Shown: positions 33,450 through 42,739, numbered from the stretch's first letter. The stretch is DNA of 64,000 nucleotides from Candidatus Hydrogenedentota bacterium (GCA_029556545.1 JAKQEQ010000193.1:231449-295448); one strand, 5' to 3'. Made by a program: numbers and translations. The notes: generated from the sequence alone by a model not told the origin.

Positions 33450-35897
33450 ATGACCCACGCGAGATTCGCGGACGTGGCGCTGCCCGTGCCGGTGGACCGC
33501 CCGTTCACCTACGCGGTGCCCGAGAGCCTTCAGGCGCGGGTGTGCGCGGGTATGCGCGCGCTCGTGCCGGTGCAGCGCCGTGTCGAGACGGGCTACATCG
33601 TCGCCTTGCGCGAAACGACGGAGATCGAGAAGGTCCGCCACATCGTCGACTTGCCCGACGAAGATCCGGTGTTCGATCCGCCCATGCTCGATCTCTGCCG
33701 CTGGATCGCCGACTACTATTGCTGCTCGTGGGGCGAGGCGCTGCGCAGTGCGGCGCCGCCCGGCGTTGCCGCGTCCACCACGATGCGTTACCGCCTCGTA
33801 GCGGAGCGGCTCAGCGACGGACGCTTCACGGAGCGGCAGCAACATGTTGTCGCGGAGTTGTACCGGCGCGGCCCGCTTACCGAGCGGCAGCTCGCGCACG
33901 TCGCGGAACACGAAGCGTTGCGCGGGACGCTGCGCGCGCTGGTCCAGCGCGGCGTGATCATCGCGGAACCGCTTCTGCGCGCGGGCGTCTCGATTCGTAC
34001 CGAGACTTACGCGCGGCTTGTCGAAGAGAACGTGCTCGAGGGCGAGGCGCTCGAAACCATGATGCGACGCGCGCCCAGACAGGCGGCAGTTTATCTCGAC
34101 CTGTTGCACGGCGCGCCGGAGCGTGCGGCCACGACGCTGTACGAAAAACATGGCGTGAATGCGACGGTCCTGCGCGAACTGGAGAAGAAGGGCCTGATCG
34201 CGCGCTTCGAGCGCGAACTCTACCGCGCCCCGGAATTGCATAACGACGCCGGCGCGGCGCTCAAGCACACCTTGAACGACGAACAGCAGGCGGCGCTTGA
34301 CGCGGTCGTGGGTGCCGCGACGGCCCGCCGATTCCAGACGTTTCTCCTGAAGGGCGTCACCGGTTCCGGCAAGACCGAGGTGTATTTACAGGCCATCGAG
34401 CACGTGCTTGCGATGGGCCGCCAGGCGATCATGCTGGTGCCGGAAATCTCGTTGACGCCGCAGACCGTCGGGCGATTCGTCGCGCGGTTCCGCGAGGACA
34501 TCGCCGTGCTCCACAGCGGTCTGGGCGCGGGCGAACGCTACGACGAATGGCGTCGCGCGCGGCGCGGCGAAGTGCGCATCGTCGTGGGCGCGCGCTCGGC
34601 GGTTTTCGCGCCGCTGAGCGATGTCGGCCTGATCATCGTGGACGAGGAGCACGACGGTTCGTACAAGCAGAACGACGCGCCCCGCTACCACGCGCGCGAC
34701 GTGGCCATCATGCGGGCGCGCGCCGCCGGGGCCGTGTGCGTGCTCGGCTCGGCCACGCCGTCCATCGAGTCCGGCTACAACAGCGAGCGGGGCAAGTTCA
34801 CGCGTCTCGAGTTGCGCCGCCGCGCGACGCAGGCCGCGCTGCCCGAGGTGCGGCTTATCGATATGCGCATCGAGATTGTCGAGATGGGCGGACAGGTCAT
34901 TCTGTCTCGCAGTCTCGAAGACGCCGTAAATCAGCGGCTTGCCGACAAGGAACAGGTGATCCTGTTGTTGAACCGGCGCGGGTTCGCCCCTTTCGTGTTG
35001 TGCCCGATGTGCGGTTGGGTCGCGTCGTGCCGCGACTGTCAGGTCAGCCTCACCTATCACCAGCATAGCGGCAACCTGCGCTGCCATTACTGCAACGCGG
35101 CGCGGCCCAAGCCGGCGGTGTGCGAAGCCTGCCATTTCAACCCGCTGATCTATCTTGGCACGGGCACGCAAAAGGTCGAGGACTACCTCCTGCGCGCGTT
35201 CGCCGGTGCGCGCATCGAGCGCATGGACGCGGACACGACGGCGGGCAAAGGCGGCCACGCGAAGATTCTCGGCCGCTTCGCCAACGGGGAGATAGACTTG
35301 CTCGTCGGCACGCAGATGCTCGCGAAGGGCCACGACTACCCCGGCGTCACGCTCGTCGGCGTGATCAACGCGGACACCGGACTCGCGTTGCCCGATTTCC
35401 GCGCCGCCGAAAACACGTTTCAGTTGCTTACACAGGTGGCCGGGCGCGCCGGGCGCGGTGACCGCCCGGGGCAGGTCTACCTGCAGACGTACCGGCCCAA
35501 GCACTACGCGGTGCAGGCCGCGCTGCAACATGATTACGAGGCGTTTTACCGGAGCGAACTGGCCTATCGTCGCGGCGCCGGCTACCCGCCGTATCGGCGC
35601 ATGGCCAATTTCCTTCTCGAATCCGAGGACCCGCAGCTCGCGGAGCGGCACGCCGTGCTGCTGCGCCGCATCGCGCGCGAACAACGCGACGCGCTCGGCG
35701 GCAATGTGGGCATTATCGGCCCAGCACAGGCGATGATCCGACGGGTGAAAAAGAAATACCGATGGAATCTGGCGTTGCTGTGTGGGCATGCGAAGCAACT
35801 GAACCGATTGACCCGCGCCGTAGCCGATGCCTTCGCCGAGGCGGCGGACAGCCGCCGCGTGCAGCTCAAGGTGGACGTGGACCCCCATGGGTTCTAG
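33450..35897 (+). CDS. priA: Primosomal replication-restart helicase PriA
   Basis: 815 residues from the ATG at 33450; no clear Shine-Dalgarno is present but the protein begins exactly at the family's typical N-terminus (RFADVALPVPVDRPFTYAVP). PriA is a 3'-5' superfamily 2 helicase that reloads the replisome at stalled forks. The N-terminal DNA-binding part is followed by Walker A GVTGSGKTEVY (about residue 302), motif II VDEEHDGSYKQ (about 398), GSATPSIES, and a zinc-binding cluster of eight cysteines (CPMCGWVASCRDC, CHYCNAARPKPAVCEAC, about 518-562) inside the helicase core. C-terminal motifs GTQMLAKGHDYPGV and QVAGRAGRGD are also intact. Slightly longer than the usual 730 residues, but all key motifs are present. 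Divergent from the Nudix fusion. Confidence 0.96.
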   Translation: MTHARFADVALPVPVDRPFTYAVPESLQARVCAGMRALVPVQRRVETGYIVALRETTEIEKVRHIVDLPDEDPVFDPPMLDLCRWIADYYCCSWGEALRSAAPPGVAASTTMRYRLVAERLSDGRFTERQQHVVAELYRRGPLTERQLAHVAEHEALRGTLRALVQRGVIIAEPLLRAGVSIRTETYARLVEENVLEGEALETMMRRAPRQAAVYLDLLHGAPERAATTLYEKHGVNATVLRELEKKGLIARFERELYRAPELHNDAGAALKHTLNDEQQAALDAVVGAATARRFQTFLLKGVTGSGKTEVYLQAIEHVLAMGRQAIMLVPEISLTPQTVGRFVARFREDIAVLHSGLGAGERYDEWRRARRGEVRIVVGARSAVFAPLSDVGLIIVDEEHDGSYKQNDAPRYHARDVAIMRARAAGAVCVLGSATPSIESGYNSERGKFTRLELRRRATQAALPEVRLIDMRIEIVEMGGQVILSRSLEDAVNQRLADKEQVILLLNRRGFAPFVLCPMCGWVASCRDCQVSLTYHQHSGNLRCHYCNAARPKPAVCEACHFNPLIYLGTGTQKVEDYLLRAFAGARIERMDADTTAGKGGHAKILGRFANGEIDLLVGTQMLAKGHDYPGVTLVGVINADTGLALPDFRAAENTFQLLTQVAGRAGRGDRPGQVYLQTYRPKHYAVQAALQHDYEAFYRSELAYRRGAGYPPYRRMANFLLESEDPQLAERHAVLLRRIAREQRDALGGNVGIIGPAQAMIRRVKKKYRWNLALLCGHAKQLNRLTRAVADAFAEAADSRRVQLKVDVDPHGF

Positions 35898-35914
35898 CGG
35901 CTTGTGCTGTACGA

Positions 35915-35932
35915 TGCGGGCTGAGGCCCGCA
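35915..35932. repeat. Intergenic palindrome after priA
   Basis: TGCGGGC-TGAG-GCCCGCA, a perfect 7-bp stem 18 bases after the priA stop. It could act as a transcript-end hairpin. No T-run follows. Confidence 0.65.
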
Positions 35933-36035
35933 CTACAAACTACGCCGAGAGCCGTGCAGGTTGTTCCTCGATGGTGCGGATCGCGTATGCTGTGGGCGCA
36001 AGACGCATAACATCGGTCAACATTGGGAGATACAC

Positions 36036-36536
36036 ATGATAGCAAGAAAAACCGTGCTTGCAGCCCTGCTGGCGGGCATCGTGCTGTCAGGTTGCGGCGG
36101 TGAGCTCCCGCCGAGCGCGACTGTGCCTCAAGATGCCCGGCCGGTTACACAACCGTCGGTGGCCATACCGCAAGAAGGCCCGCCAGTTGCGAGACCGGCA
36201 GCGACCGTGCCGGAGGAGAGCAACGTGAAACCGGCCTCGGACGCGGCTGTACCGCGGGAGACGGAGGTTGTTCCGCCGATGGATGCGGCCGCGCTGCACG
36301 CGGCGCTGCTAGGGACGTCGTGGAGCGTGGGAGACCTTCAAATCTCATTCCTGGACGAGCAGAAGGTCTTCGCGAAGGGCGGCATGGTGGCCGACCTGAC
36401 GATCGAGGGACTCACCGCGTCCTACACGCTCGACAACGGCGTAATCACCGCGACCGCCGCGGGCCGCACGCTCACAGCCACGTGGGACGGTCAGACGCTG
36501 CGCGTGGCGGGCAACGAGGCCGTGCGGATCAAGTGA
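36036..36536 (+). CDS. Small lipoprotein, function unknown
   Basis: 166 residues; ATG at 36036 is 5 bases after GGGAGA. The signal sequence ends in a lipobox LSGC (Cys-20), so a lipid-anchored envelope protein is expected. Residues 21-85 are a Pro/Val/Glu-rich spacer with repeated PxxTVPxx and PxVAIPQEG segments, likely a flexible stalk. The C-terminal 75 residues (LLGTSWSVGDLQISFLDEQK to GNEAVRIK) form a small beta domain resembling the beta-sandwich seen in META/DUF-type lipoproteins, but I cannot name a family. Stands alone between priA and the metallophosphoesterase. Confidence 0.75.
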   Translation: MIARKTVLAALLAGIVLSGCGGELPPSATVPQDARPVTQPSVAIPQEGPPVARPAATVPEESNVKPASDAAVPRETEVVPPMDAAALHAALLGTSWSVGDLQISFLDEQKVFAKGGMVADLTIEGLTASYTLDNGVITATAAGRTLTATWDGQTLRVAGNEAVRIK

Positions 36537-36585
36537 ATCCGGTTTACGCCGAGGAAAGGCGCGCGGTGTGCGGACCGTGTTCATG

Positions 36586-36620
36586 GGACCTATAGGTCAT
36601 ATAGGTCATATATGGCGCAT
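36586..36620. repeat. 9-bp-period tandem repeat
   Basis: Units ATGGGACCT, ATAGGTCAT, ATAGGTCAT, ATATGGCGC in the gap before the metallophosphoesterase. Same period and core as the repeat at 33286-33350 on the other side of priA. Confidence 0.7.
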
Positions 36621-36672
36621 AAGCTGGAAGACGTTGCTTCTGGCATAAGGCGACAAGTACAAGGAGCGAATG

Positions 36673-38550
36673 ATGCACGCTACGTTGAGCAAGGCTGTGT
36701 CGCTGGTTCTCCTCTCTGCGTTGGCCGCGGCGCAACCGAATCCCTGGACGGAAAAGCCGTTTCTCGAAACGCCGGGACAGTTCCACTTTGCCATCGTGGG
36801 CGATCGTACCGGCGGGCATCGCGAGGGTGTCTTCGAGGCCGCCCTCGAGAAGGCGAATTTCCTTCGTCCGTGCTTTGTAATGTCGGTCGGCGATTTCATC
36901 GAAGGGTACGAGCATGACGGGCCGACTATTGACCAGGAATGGGACGAGGTGGCCACGGCCGTGGATAACGCGCTCGACATGCGCTTCTTCTATCTTCCCG
37001 GGAATCACGACATACACTGGAAGGAGGAGACGGGCCTCGTATCGGAGGAGCGTTGGCGGGCGCGCTTCGGGCGTACCTACTACCACTTCGTCCACGAGAA
37101 TGTCCTGTTCCTGTGCCTCTGTACGGAAGACCCGCCGCCGAGCAGCCTTAGCGACACTCAGATCGCATATTTCAAGGAAGCGCTCGAGGAACACCCGGAC
37201 GCGCGCTGGACCTGTGTCTTCATGCACAAGCCGATGTGGGCGCTGTCTGAAGCGAAGGGTTGGGACGCTTTCGAGGCCCTGCTGCAAGACCGGCCCTATA
37301 CTGTCTTCGCGGGACATTGGCACGATTACGCAAAATTCGAGCGGCATGGGCGCGCGCACTACGTGCTGGGCACGTGCGGCGGTTCGAGCCAGTTGCGCGG
37401 GATCGCCCACGGCGAGATCGACCATCTGGCGTGGGTCACCATGACCGACGACGGGCCGCGGGTCGCCAATCTATTCCTCGATGGTATCGCGAGCGACGTG
37501 GTGCGCACGGAGAGGACGCGGGGCTTCGCCGCGGCGTTGAGCGACGGTGGATTTGTGACCCAGGAGCCGCTGGCGATTGGCAGCCAATTCTTCAGCGGCG
37601 GTACGGCGACCTTGAAGTTCAAGAACCCGCTGGACGCGCCCGTGCGGGTGAAAGCGCACATCGCCCCGGATCTCCTCTTGTGGCCCGAGCCGAGCCGCCT
37701 TGACATAGCGCTTGAACCGCTCGGCGAGGCGACCGTCGACGTCGCCTTGACGCTGTATCAGCCCATGCCGTCCGCCATGCTGCGCCCCCTGCCGGTGTTG
37801 TGGAACGCCGAGGTCGCCGCGGACGGCGGACCGGCGACTTCCGTTGACGGACGCCTCGCCTTGCATGTGGTCGCGCCGAAGACAAGCGCGCAGCGCGACG
37901 AACCGATAATGTTCGACGGCGATCTGGCCGAGTGGCAGTGGCTTTATTGGCAGTGTTACGTGCCGGGCGCGATTACGGGAAACCACGCGCTCTGGACCGG
38001 GGCGCAGGACGGCGCTTTTCGCTTCTCCGTCGAGCATGACGATGCGTATCTTTACATTGGCATTGAAGTGATTGACGACGTGCTGACGTTGAGTCCCGGC
38101 CGGGAGGCATGGAAGCAGGACGGCCTGCGCGTCTACATCGACGGACGGAACATCTTCCAGGTCCAGAGTGCGCCGGGCGGCAAGGAATTCGAGCAGTTCC
38201 TGCTTGTGGCGCTCAGCCCCGGTGACGGGCAGGAACTGTATCGCGCGAGCGACCTGCCCGAGGGGACGAAGGCCGTGTGCAGCATGACGCCCGACGGCTA
38301 CACCATGGAGATCGGCATCCCGGCGGCGTATCTGGATGAGAAGGCCGGCATCCCGTGGCAGACGGCGCGTATCAACCTCTGCATGACCGACGTGGACGGC
38401 GACCTGCTCGCGCCCAGGACCTACCTTTGGTGGCAGCCCGATTGGAACAGCTTGGGCGACAACCCGCAGTCGGGCGTCTTCTGGCGGGTCACGCCCGCGC
38501 CCGCAGAGGGCGCGGAAAGCACGGAGGGGGAGGCGTCGGTCGCGCCGTGA
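36673..38550 (+). CDS. Secreted calcineurin-like metallophosphoesterase with C-terminal CBM9-like domain
   Basis: About 625 residues; two adjacent ATG codons (36670, 36673) follow AAGGAG, and 36673 has the better 6-base spacing. Signal peptide at residues 1-20 (VLLSALAAAQ). The phosphoesterase core spans about 35-260 with metal-binding motifs VGDRTGG, SVGDFIEG, PGNHD, MHKP and AGHWHDY in the right order. A middle beta domain (about 285-400) leads to a CBM9/DOMON-like domain (about 415-600: MFDGDLAEWQ, AYLYIGIEVIDD, DGLRVYIDGR), which usually binds sugars. A periplasmic or surface phosphoesterase acting on a glycan-linked substrate is a reasonable inference. It is convergent with the secretin operon; the two stop codons are 6 bases apart. 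Confidence 0.88.
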   Translation: MHATLSKAVSLVLLSALAAAQPNPWTEKPFLETPGQFHFAIVGDRTGGHREGVFEAALEKANFLRPCFVMSVGDFIEGYEHDGPTIDQEWDEVATAVDNALDMRFFYLPGNHDIHWKEETGLVSEERWRARFGRTYYHFVHENVLFLCLCTEDPPPSSLSDTQIAYFKEALEEHPDARWTCVFMHKPMWALSEAKGWDAFEALLQDRPYTVFAGHWHDYAKFERHGRAHYVLGTCGGSSQLRGIAHGEIDHLAWVTMTDDGPRVANLFLDGIASDVVRTERTRGFAAALSDGGFVTQEPLAIGSQFFSGGTATLKFKNPLDAPVRVKAHIAPDLLLWPEPSRLDIALEPLGEATVDVALTLYQPMPSAMLRPLPVLWNAEVAADGGPATSVDGRLALHVVAPKTSAQRDEPIMFDGDLAEWQWLYWQCYVPGAITGNHALWTGAQDGAFRFSVEHDDAYLYIGIEVIDDVLTLSPGREAWKQDGLRVYIDGRNIFQVQSAPGGKEFEQFLLVALSPGDGQELYRASDLPEGTKAVCSMTPDGYTMEIGIPAAYLDEKAGIPWQTARINLCMTDVDGDLLAPRTYLWWQPDWNSLGDNPQSGVFWRVTPAPAEGAESTEGEASVAP

Positions 38551-38556
38551 CGGTGG

Positions 38557-39597
38557 TCAGCGCACGGTCTGCATGGTCGTCAGCTCGCGTTCGATGGACT
38601 CGCTGCTGACGTATTCACCGCCCCGCTCGCGCCAGAAATGCAGCGCGTTAACGGCGTGCTGGTTCTCGTTCAGCTTGCGCAGGTCGACAATGGTCGGCGT
38701 CACGAAAATCAGCAAGTGACTGAAATCCGCCTCCGACTTGCGCGCCCGGAACGGCACGCCCAGGATGGGCACCGCGCCGATGATGGGCACGCGGCGCTCG
38801 CTCCGGCGCACGACCCGGGTAGTCAGGCCGCCGATCACGAGGGTCTGGCCGTTCGGCACGATCACGAAGCCGGTCTGTGAACGCTTCGCGAACACGGGCA
38901 GATCCACGCCGCGCAGGTTCTCGATGCGCGCCACCTCGCTCACATCCAGTTGCTGCAGGTTCAGTTCCACCGTGTCGTTAGGTAGAATCGTGGGAACTAT
39001 GGACAGATTGACGCCGATATCCTGGAATGTTACGCCTAATTGCATGTTGCCCTTGGCGTCATACGCAACATTCTGGTAGGGAACCTGGCCGCCCGCCTTG
39101 ATCACCGCCGTGCCTCCATTTACAACAAGCACCTCCGGCTTGGATACCAGGTCCACGTCCCGCTTGCGTTCCAGAGCGCGGAAGGTGGCCTCCACGGTGC
39201 CATATCCCGGACTGATCACGCTGGCGGTCAGGCCGACGCCCGCGCGGGTTTGTATCGTGTTTGTGAGGGTGTTGTCTTCATCCGGCCGCAGCGGGGGCGT
39301 CGTCCCGGTGGGATTGAAGAGGCTCTGCGTCGGTACAGGAAGGGTTACATCCTCAAAATCCCCCGTGGGATTGAAGACGTTGGTAACGACCTGCTGGAGG
39401 GATCCACTCTGTTCCTCGCCGCGCACGAAGCGGGTGTAGTTCAGGTTCGCGCCTATGTCGCGCACACCGCGCTCGTTCGTCTCGCTGATAAGCACCTGAA
39501 TCTGGACTTGTCGAATGTCCCGCGGGGCTTGATCCTGGGCGGCGGCCCGGCCCAGCACGAGGCCCGCGAGCAGCATATGGACCAAGAACCCGCGCAT
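38557..39597 (-). CDS. Mini-secretin (type II/III secretion secretin domain protein)
   Basis: 346 residues. The ATG overlaps the upstream stop (TGATG) and a GGAGGAGG lies 6 bases before it, inside the end of the previous gene, so translation is coupled. Signal peptide at residues 1-21 (LAGLVLGRAAAQ). Residues about 110-320 are a secretin domain: LVSKPEVLVVNGGTAVIKAG, VPYQNV, VGVTFQDIGVNLSIVP, NGQTLVIGGLTTR, PILGVPFRARK and LLIFVTPTIV. Full secretins (GspD, PilQ) are 600-700 residues with several N-domains; this one has almost none, so it may form a minimal outer-membrane ring or a regulatory homologue. Last gene of a four-gene minus-strand operon. Confidence 0.85.
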   Translation of the reverse strand: MRGFLVHMLLAGLVLGRAAAQDQAPRDIRQVQIQVLISETNERGVRDIGANLNYTRFVRGEEQSGSLQQVVTNVFNPTGDFEDVTLPVPTQSLFNPTGTTPPLRPDEDNTLTNTIQTRAGVGLTASVISPGYGTVEATFRALERKRDVDLVSKPEVLVVNGGTAVIKAGGQVPYQNVAYDAKGNMQLGVTFQDIGVNLSIVPTILPNDTVELNLQQLDVSEVARIENLRGVDLPVFAKRSQTGFVIVPNGQTLVIGGLTTRVVRRSERRVPIIGAVPILGVPFRARKSEADFSHLLIFVTPTIVDLRKLNENQHAVNALHFWRERGGEYVSSESIERELTTMQTVR

Positions 39598-40769
39598 CAG
39601 TTGCCTCCTCCGCCTAAGCTCGAGGTCACGTCATCTTTTGGGATGGGACCGGTGATCGTCTCGCCTAGACTCTGGGGTAGTTCCGTGATCCCCTCCACAA
39701 TCCCCGTGATCACGTCCCGCGGAAATCCTTTTTTGGGCTCCTGCTCCGTATCGAGGTGCTCTTCCATGAACCCGAATTCGCCGCCGACGGTGTATGCGGG
39801 CCGCCACTGCTCCGCCTTGAGCAAGAACACGAGTTCGCGCCGGCCATCCTCTGTGGATTGGCTGCCCAGCCCGGTTGAGACGGGTACCTGCGGCACCGCG
39901 ATCGGGGAAAGCCGCTGAATCGTCGCGTTCAGGAGGTCTTCGCCCTGGGTGAGCCACGGCAGTGTCGACAGGTTCTTGTTGTGCGTGTTGCGATACAGAC
40001 CGCCGAGGACAAGGACTTGACCGTGCTGCACCCAGACATTGGTCGATATCTCACGGGAAACGAACTCGGGCACGCTGATGGCGTTCGTAGTGCCCGAAAA
40101 GGGGCCGGACGTGCTGGCAAGGGAGTCGTCAAGCGCCACCGTGATGCGCTGACCTTCTTCCTTCACCGAGGCCGTTATCTCGAGATTAATGAAAGTGTCT
40201 TCCGTCGTCGCGGGATTCCCGTCATCGTCGATGATGCCCAGCGCCTTCACGCTCAGGATCACACCCGTAGGCCGGAAACTGGTTACCTGCACCGCGGTGG
40301 CCCCCACGACCCGCGTGTCCTCGAACGGGATGTCCTGCGTCGTCTCGATCTTGGTGGGCACTTCCTGACCGACAAGGACCATGACCTTGGGTTGCGCCAG
40401 TATGGCGGCGCGGTTCTGATGGACCAGCGCCTGGATCACCGCCTCGATGTCGCCGTAGTTGGTCGCGATGCGGTCCAGAAACACCGTGATGCCGGAAAAC
40501 GTATTCGCCGGAAATGTGACGTCGGCGCTCGTGATGTTCCCGTTACCGCTGCTGACGCGCAGATACGGTCTCACCTCATTACGTTGCTTGAAATAGGCGC
40601 TCAGGCCGGTGTCCACGCCCTTGGTCGTCTGATACTCGATGATCTTGACCGAGACGCTCACCTGCTGGCGCTCCGTTGGGGGCGGGGAAGCGGCCTCTTC
40701 TTGCGCGACGGGTGCGAGCAACGGCGACAGGCACAAAGCCGCAGCTCCGATATATCGCAATATCTTCAT
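39597..40769 (-). CDS. Secretin-like outer-membrane protein
   Basis: 390 residues from ATG 40769 (MKILRYIGAAALCLSPLLAP), preceded by TAGGAG that overlaps the stop of the upstream gene; an earlier in-frame ATG would lie before that site. Signal peptide at residues 1-25. The body resembles its downstream neighbour: QVSVSVKIIEYQTTKGVDTG (secretin entry strand), ILAQPKVMVLVGQEVPTKIE, VTSFRPTGVILSVKALGII, FINLEITASV, STNVWVQHGQVLVLGGLYRN. It is a more divergent secretin-domain protein with a C-terminal extension of about 70 residues that ends in an SSLGGGGN tail. Two adjacent secretin-like proteins suggest a hetero-oligomer or one channel plus one cap. Confidence 0.8.
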   Translation of the reverse strand: MKILRYIGAAALCLSPLLAPVAQEEAASPPPTERQQVSVSVKIIEYQTTKGVDTGLSAYFKQRNEVRPYLRVSSGNGNITSADVTFPANTFSGITVFLDRIATNYGDIEAVIQALVHQNRAAILAQPKVMVLVGQEVPTKIETTQDIPFEDTRVVGATAVQVTSFRPTGVILSVKALGIIDDDGNPATTEDTFINLEITASVKEEGQRITVALDDSLASTSGPFSGTTNAISVPEFVSREISTNVWVQHGQVLVLGGLYRNTHNKNLSTLPWLTQGEDLLNATIQRLSPIAVPQVPVSTGLGSQSTEDGRRELVFLLKAEQWRPAYTVGGEFGFMEEHLDTEQEPKKGFPRDVITGIVEGITELPQSLGETITGPIPKDDVTSSLGGGGN

Positions 40770-40776
40770 CATGCTC

Positions 40777-41814
40777 CTACCGCGCATACGAGCCCACGCA
40801 CTCGTAGCGGACCACGTTCTCGATGGCGTCGAAGTTGGAGAACCGCACGCTGAACGCCCGTACTTGCTTCGGACTCAGCGTGCCCAAGCTCACCGTTTGG
40901 GTTTCATATACCAGCCCGCCGAAGCCGTAGATGGTCACCGTAATCTGAACCTGATGTAACGGGTCCTGACTGCGATTCACGACCTGGCCGCTCACGTTGT
41001 AGAAAATGTCGCGGTAGCTGCGGGCGTACAAGTGCTCCCGCCCGCTCCGGAACGACGCGGTATTGAAGATCACCAGCGGTGTGCTTTCCGCCTCGCGGCG
41101 CATCACCTCCTCGGGAGTCAAGATGACCAGTTGCCCGTCCGCGCCGCGCTCGACCCGCGATCGGATGGTGGCGTCATACGCAAGTTCCGGCCACTTCGAC
41201 AGGACTTCCTCGTACACCGCCCCGGCCTCCGAATACCGCCCGCCGCGCCAGTAACCGTCGGCCAATTCCAGCTTATACGCCAGTACGCCGGGGTCGGCCG
41301 CCACTCTCGCTTCTGCCTGGGCCACCCGCTGTGCCGCCTCGTCCGCTGTTTGGTAGCGCTTGCCGATTTCTTCTTCGACGAGCCGCGCATACTCGCGGCA
41401 TGCCGCGGCGTAGTCGCCGGCGGGCGCCAGTTCGAGGTATTCGTTAAAGTAATTCAGCGCATCCGGGAAGCCGCTGATCCGGTAGTACGTCACGCCGAGG
41501 AAATACCGCGCGTCGATTGCCGCGCGTGTTTCGGGATACTGCGAGACCACGTGATGCAGCCGCGGCAACACATTCGAGTATTCGCCCGCGTCCAAGCGCC
41601 GCCGCGCGGTGTCCAGTTCTTTGGCCGCCGTTCCTTCGCTGGCGGGACCGCCGCCGTCCGTGTAACTGGCGCCGGAGGGGGCCACTATATAATATCCGGG
41701 GGTCTTGCATCCCGCCGCCGCCAAGGCCGCACACGCCAGCAGGAAGACGCCGCCGCGCCGGCGTAACCCGACCCGCGCCGTCTCCGACCCGCGCCGCTTC
41801 GTCACAAACTGCAT
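40777..41814 (-). CDS. TPR lipoprotein with C-terminal FxLYD-like domain
   Basis: 345 residues from ATG 41814, which has GGAGAAGA about 10 bases upstream; a GTG at 41838 overlapping the previous stop is the alternative and would add 8 residues. Lipobox LAAAGC follows a hydrophobic stretch (GVFLLACAALAAAGC). Residues 60-220 are TPR-like helices (ALNYFNEYLELAPAGDYAAA; EAGAVYEEVLSKWPELAYD). The C-terminus (YNVSGQVVNRSQDPLHQVQI, ETQTVSLGTLSPKQVRAFSV) matches the FxLYD pattern. In an operon with secretin-domain genes, a lipoprotein of TPR type is the usual kind of pilotin or assembly factor (compare PilF/PilW); this role is inferred from context. Confidence 0.82.
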   Translation of the reverse strand: MQFVTKRRGSETARVGLRRRGGVFLLACAALAAAGCKTPGYYIVAPSGASYTDGGGPASEGTAAKELDTARRRLDAGEYSNVLPRLHHVVSQYPETRAAIDARYFLGVTYYRISGFPDALNYFNEYLELAPAGDYAAACREYARLVEEEIGKRYQTADEAAQRVAQAEARVAADPGVLAYKLELADGYWRGGRYSEAGAVYEEVLSKWPELAYDATIRSRVERGADGQLVILTPEEVMRREAESTPLVIFNTASFRSGREHLYARSYRDIFYNVSGQVVNRSQDPLHQVQITVTIYGFGGLVYETQTVSLGTLSPKQVRAFSVRFSNFDAIENVVRYECVGSYAR

Positions 41815-41837
41815 GAATTCGGATTCTTCTCCGGTCA

Positions 41838-42245
41838 CTACTTCTGGCTCTTCAGGTGCGCAAGCACGGCGTCTGTCAGGTCGTCCGCCTCAATGGGCGT
41901 TTCCAGAGAAGCCAAGTAGCCCTTTGCCACCACCAAGTCATAGTCGGACTGTTGTCCCACCTCGACGATCACACGCACCGCGTGATCACTGGCCTGGCTT
42001 ATCAGGTAGTAGAATTTGGCCGTGCCACGCTCGATCTTCTTCTTGATAAGTTCGGCGTACTCGGGCGTCGCCTTAATGACAGCCTCGTAGTTCACTTCGC
42101 CGGGTTTGCTGAAATCCGCCGCATTGCCCCAGTAGACCTTCTGCCCGTCCAATTTCTCGGGCGGTATCCTGTAAGTGCCTGCCTGCACAGGAGATACCAA
42201 TATCATGACTGCCAGGGTCGCGGCGACCCATGCCTTCACTTGCAT
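41838..42245 (-). CDS. Small secreted protein, first gene of the secretin operon
   Basis: 135 residues; ATG at 42245 is 8 bases after GAAGGGA. Signal peptide at residues 1-22 (ending SPVQAG). The mature part (TYRIPPEKLDGQKVYWGNAA ... IKATPEYAELIKKKIERGTA ... AVRVIVEVGQQSDYDLVVAK) is mixed alpha/beta with no cysteine. I do not recognise a family. It leads the four-gene unit behind a strong promoter, and its stop overlaps or abuts the start of the lipoprotein gene, so a periplasmic helper of the secretins is likely. Confidence 0.75.
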   Translation of the reverse strand: MQVKAWVAATLAVMILVSPVQAGTYRIPPEKLDGQKVYWGNAADFSKPGEVNYEAVIKATPEYAELIKKKIERGTAKFYYLISQASDHAVRVIVEVGQQSDYDLVVAKGYLASLETPIEADDLTDAVLAHLKSQK

Positions 42246-42339
42246 TGGTTCTGTCCCTTCTCTTCGTAACCGAACCCCAACTCCGCCAGCTGAACGTCCG
42301 CCCGTTCAGTCCGCCCGCCCACAAATGCTATCTATGATA

Positions 42340-42368
42340 ATTCTAGGTGCGCGGGAGGCGCTTGTCAA
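42340..42368 (-). promoter_or_regulatory. Strong sigma70-type promoter of the secretin operon
   Basis: Minus-strand perfect -35 TTGACA (42363-42368), 17-base spacer, -10 TAGAAT (42340-42345). The start of transcription would be near 42333, giving an 88-base leader. Confidence 0.75.
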
Positions 42369-42739
42369 GCGAATACCGAGCAGCGACTGCTTACTCTCCT
42401 CCTCTCACTGGACGTATACCACCATCGACTATTCACGTCACGCCGTCTCTCGATACGCCGACCGCTTTCCCGGTGACACCCGAAGTCCGCAGCCACAGCG
42501 TGGCCATTGCCCATCCTCACTCTGAATCTCGCGGTCCGAGAAAAGGTTTCTCGAATCCGCGGCGGATAGGCACCATCCACCGCGGCCCATTATACACGAA
42601 ATCGTGGCATATGACACGTCCGATTGAGCGGCGTTATCGGTCCCGCGGAACCTGTCGGACGAGTCGGAGTGGTTAGACCCGTCCCACGTGCCGCGGAGGC
42701 GGCGACGTCAACGGCGCGAGTCTGCCCGCCGTTCTCCCT
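42369..42739. other. Divergent intergenic region without a recognised gene
   Basis: Between the secretin operon promoter and the promoter of the next glycosidase. Short open frames here lack ribosome-binding sites and recognisable content. Nothing else was identified. Confidence 0.5.

Noticed and set aside
33158-34243. 361-codon plus-strand frame overlapping priA
   Set aside because: Out of frame with priA and Arg/Ala-rich; shadow of the helicase gene plus repeat region.
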